In this document: piece after piece, positions 11,830 through 13,611 of the stretch
Layout of the letters: each line of letters starts with the position of its first letter
Position numbering within the stretch: the stretch's first letter is position 1
Assembly (NCBI GenBank): GCA_035711465.1
Contig: DASTCC010000044.1
Location: 1-13,611, forward strand
Direction: 5' to 3'
DNA length: 13,611 bases
Source of the DNA: DASTCC01 sp035711465
GTDB taxonomy: Bacteria; Acidobacteriota; Vicinamibacteria; Vicinamibacterales; SCN-69-37
Position numbers and translations under genes: made by a program
The notes under the pieces: model-generated
What the model was told of the DNA's origin: nothing
Seen by the model: the letters and a program-made list of their open reading frames with translations, nothing else
The model's database searches: none

Positions 11830-13611
11830 CTACTGCGCGCGCAGCGCCTGCGTCGGATTCACGGACGCGGCGCGTCGAGCCGGCAGGAGCGCGGCGAGGA
11901 CGGCGGTGAAGATCAGCACGCCGGCCGCCGTCGCGATCACGATCGGATCGCGGGCGCCGACTTCGTAGAGATACGTCGCGACCCAGCTGCTCGATGCAAG
12001 CGCGGCGGGCACGCCGATCGCCAGGCCGAGCAGCGTCTGAATCACCGCCGATCGCACGACGCCGACGACGATGGCGCGTCGATCGGCGCCGAGCGCCATC
12101 CGCACCCCGATCTCGTGGACGCGGCGGCTCACGCCGTAGGCGGTGACGCCGTAGAGGCCGAGCGCCGACAGCAGCAGCGCGAGCACGCCGTAGCTGCCGG
12201 CGAGCGTCGCCAGCAGCCGGTTGTTCCTGAAGTTGCCGGCCACCTGGACGTCGAGCGGCAGGATCCGGGTGACGGCCATCTCCGGGTGTGCGTCGGCGAG
12301 GGCGCGACGAATGCCTGGCTCGAGGTTCGTCGCACCCGAGCGGACTTTCAGCTCGATCGCGCGCACCAGCATCGATCGCGTCTGCGTCTGCAGCTCGCTC
12401 TGGCTCGTGTACGGCGCGGTCTGCATCACCGGGAAGAAGATCATCGGCACGGTCGGCCGGCTCGGTCCCGAGTACTTCACGTCTTCGACGACGCCGACGA
12501 TCTGAAAGTCGTTGGCATGCGACGCGTCGCCGCGGCCGAGCTGGACCCCGAGCGGATCGCGGCCTTCGAGGAACTGCCGCGCGAAGGCGCTGTTGACCAC
12601 GGCGACACGCTGCGACGTCGCGGTGTCGGTTTCGACGATGCCGCGGCCGCGAAGCACACGAGTGCCGAGAGTCTCGAAGTAGTTCGGGCCGACACGGTTC
12701 CACGACGAGATGTCGCGCCTCTCGGGATCGATGGGCCGCCCGGCGATCGCGATCGGCCCCGACCAGTTGTTGCCCTCCATCGGGCTGTAGAGCGAGTAGG
12801 TCGCCATCTCGATGCCCGGCACCTGCTCCAGCCGCTGCCGCATCGTCGTCAGCACCCGATCGAGCTGGTCGAGATCGGCGGCGAGCGTCGTCGGCGGATC
12901 GACCCGCACGATCCACCGGCGCTCGGCGTCGAAGCCCATCGGCTGGTTCTCGAGCCGGCTCAGGCTCTTGGTCAGCAGCCCGGCGCCCGCCAGGAGCACG
13001 ATCGACAGCGTCACCTGGACGACCACGAGCGATCGACGAGGCACGAACGACCGATCGGCGCCTTCGCGCGACAGGCCGCGCAGCGCGTCAATCGGGTTGG
13101 TGCGCGCCATCGCCCAGGCCGGTGCCGCGGCGAACAGGATGCCGGTGACGAGCGACAGGCCGATCGAGAACAGCACGATCGTCGACGACGGCACCAGGTC
13201 CACGGGCATGATCGTGTCGGGCGGGAAGGCCAGCGCGATGATCGAGCGGGTCGCGAACATCGAGACCAGGAAGGCGCCGACGCAACCGACGAGCGCGAGC
13301 ACCACGCCTTCGGTGATCGACTGGCGCACGAGCCGGATCGCCGACGCGCCGAGCGCCGCGCGCACGGCCGCCTGGGCGCGATCGGCGCGCGCCAGCAGCA
13401 GGTTGGCCAGATTGGCGACGGCGATGAGCAGTACCAGCGCCGACATCACGAACAGGAGCGTCAGCGACTGCCCGAAGTTGCCGCGCATCAGCTGCACGCC
13501 GCCGGCCGCCGACGTCACGGTCAGGCGCGACTCGGGCAACCGTTTTCGATCGCGGTCGGACAGAAAGCTCTGCGCCCCGAGCCACGTCTGCAGCGCCCGC
13601 GTCGCGTGCTG
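11830..13611 (-). CDS. ADOP-family orphan permease, C-terminal part (cut by window edge)
   Basis: The frame is open to the right edge of the window, so the N-terminus and first transmembrane segment lie outside; 593 residues are present. Visible are the end of the first periplasmic domain, the first FtsX block (LIAVANLANLLLARADRAQAAVRAALGAS, beginning near residue 62), a TM with VQVTLSIVLLAGAGLL, the second periplasmic MacB_PCD domain (YFETLGTRVLRGRGI, DFQIVGVVEDVKYSG) and the last FtsX block (SALGLYGVTAYGVSRRVHEIGVRMALGA). An apparent start at 13539 is an internal TTG leucine codon, not a true start. As with the other two ADOP proteins here there is no ATPase partner. The three differ in sequence throughout and are not recent copies of each other. 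Confidence 0.9.
   Translation of the reverse strand, partial: QHATRALQTWLGAQSFLSDRDRKRLPESRLTVTSAAGGVQLMRGNFGQSLTLLFVMSALVLLIAVANLANLLLARADRAQAAVRAALGASAIRLVRQSITEGVVLALVGCVGAFLVSMFATRSIIALAFPPDTIMPVDLVPSSTIVLFSIGLSLVTGILFAAAPAWAMARTNPIDALRGLSREGADRSFVPRRSLVVVQVTLSIVLLAGAGLLTKSLSRLENQPMGFDAERRWIVRVDPPTTLAADLDQLDRVLTTMRQRLEQVPGIEMATYSLYSPMEGNNWSGPIAIAGRPIDPERRDISSWNRVGPNYFETLGTRVLRGRGIVETDTATSQRVAVVNSAFARQFLEGRDPLGVQLGRGDASHANDFQIVGVVEDVKYSGPSRPTVPMIFFPVMQTAPYTSQSELQTQTRSMLVRAIELKVRSGATNLEPGIRRALADAHPEMAVTRILPLDVQVAGNFRNNRLLATLAGSYGVLALLLSALGLYGVTAYGVSRRVHEIGVRMALGADRRAIVVGVVRSAVIQTLLGLAIGVPAALASSSWVATYLYEVGARDPIVIATAAGVLIFTAVLAALLPARRAASVNPTQALRAQ

Noticed and set aside
13537..13539. Apparent start codon of the last permease at 13539
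   Set aside because: It is a TTG leucine in a frame that stays open to the window edge, and the N-terminal domain is missing, so the gene continues outside.

Overview
The window is a very GC-rich chromosomal segment that most resembles an Acidobacteriota genome, possibly Vicinamibacteria. The basis is three large 'acidobacterial duplicated orphan permeases' (ADOP type, MacB/FtsX-like permeases without an ATPase), one of them behind an overlapping PadR regulator as is typical of that phylum, and intergenic gaps filled with degenerate 7-bp tandem repeats. The phylum call is inferred from gene content only.

Region 1 (1-3189, plus strand) is a sulfur-assimilation operon. A sigma70-like promoter (74-103) precedes a potentially structured leader and a very strong intrinsic terminator (238-275), placed directly before the ribosome binding site of the first gene. 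Two fusion genes follow, 10 bp apart. The first joins a CysM-type PLP cysteine synthase to a Mec-type JAMM metallopeptidase. The second joins a CysO/ThiS/MoaD ubiquitin-like sulfur carrier to a MoeB/ThiF E1 adenylyltransferase and a rhodanese. Together they encode carrier, activating enzyme, sulfur donor, synthase and peptidase of the protein-thiocarboxylate route to cysteine. The carrier's Gly-Gly lies inside the polypeptide (residues 90-91), so it should need proteolytic release before activation. The fused JAMM domain is the obvious candidate protease. This is the most interesting part of the window.

Region 2 (3190-4980, minus strand) is a small envelope cluster. In transcription order it holds an ECF sigma factor, a secreted DUF4142 protein and a secreted type-1 copper cupredoxin. 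The sigma gene has a near-consensus sigmaE-type promoter just upstream of its start, suggesting autoregulation. No anti-sigma gene is visible.

Region 3 (4981-10717) holds an ADOP permease on the minus strand and, divergent from it, a PadR regulator whose gene overlaps a second, longer ADOP permease by 8 bp. A perfect 8-5-8 inverted repeat sits over the PadR start codon and the promoter -10 region and is a likely autoregulatory operator.

Region 4 (10718-13611) starts with a roughly 445-bp gap containing a large imperfect inverted repeat (about 10765-11093). Then come a two-helix membrane protein of unknown function and, convergent with it, the C-terminal part of a third ADOP permease that runs off the right edge.
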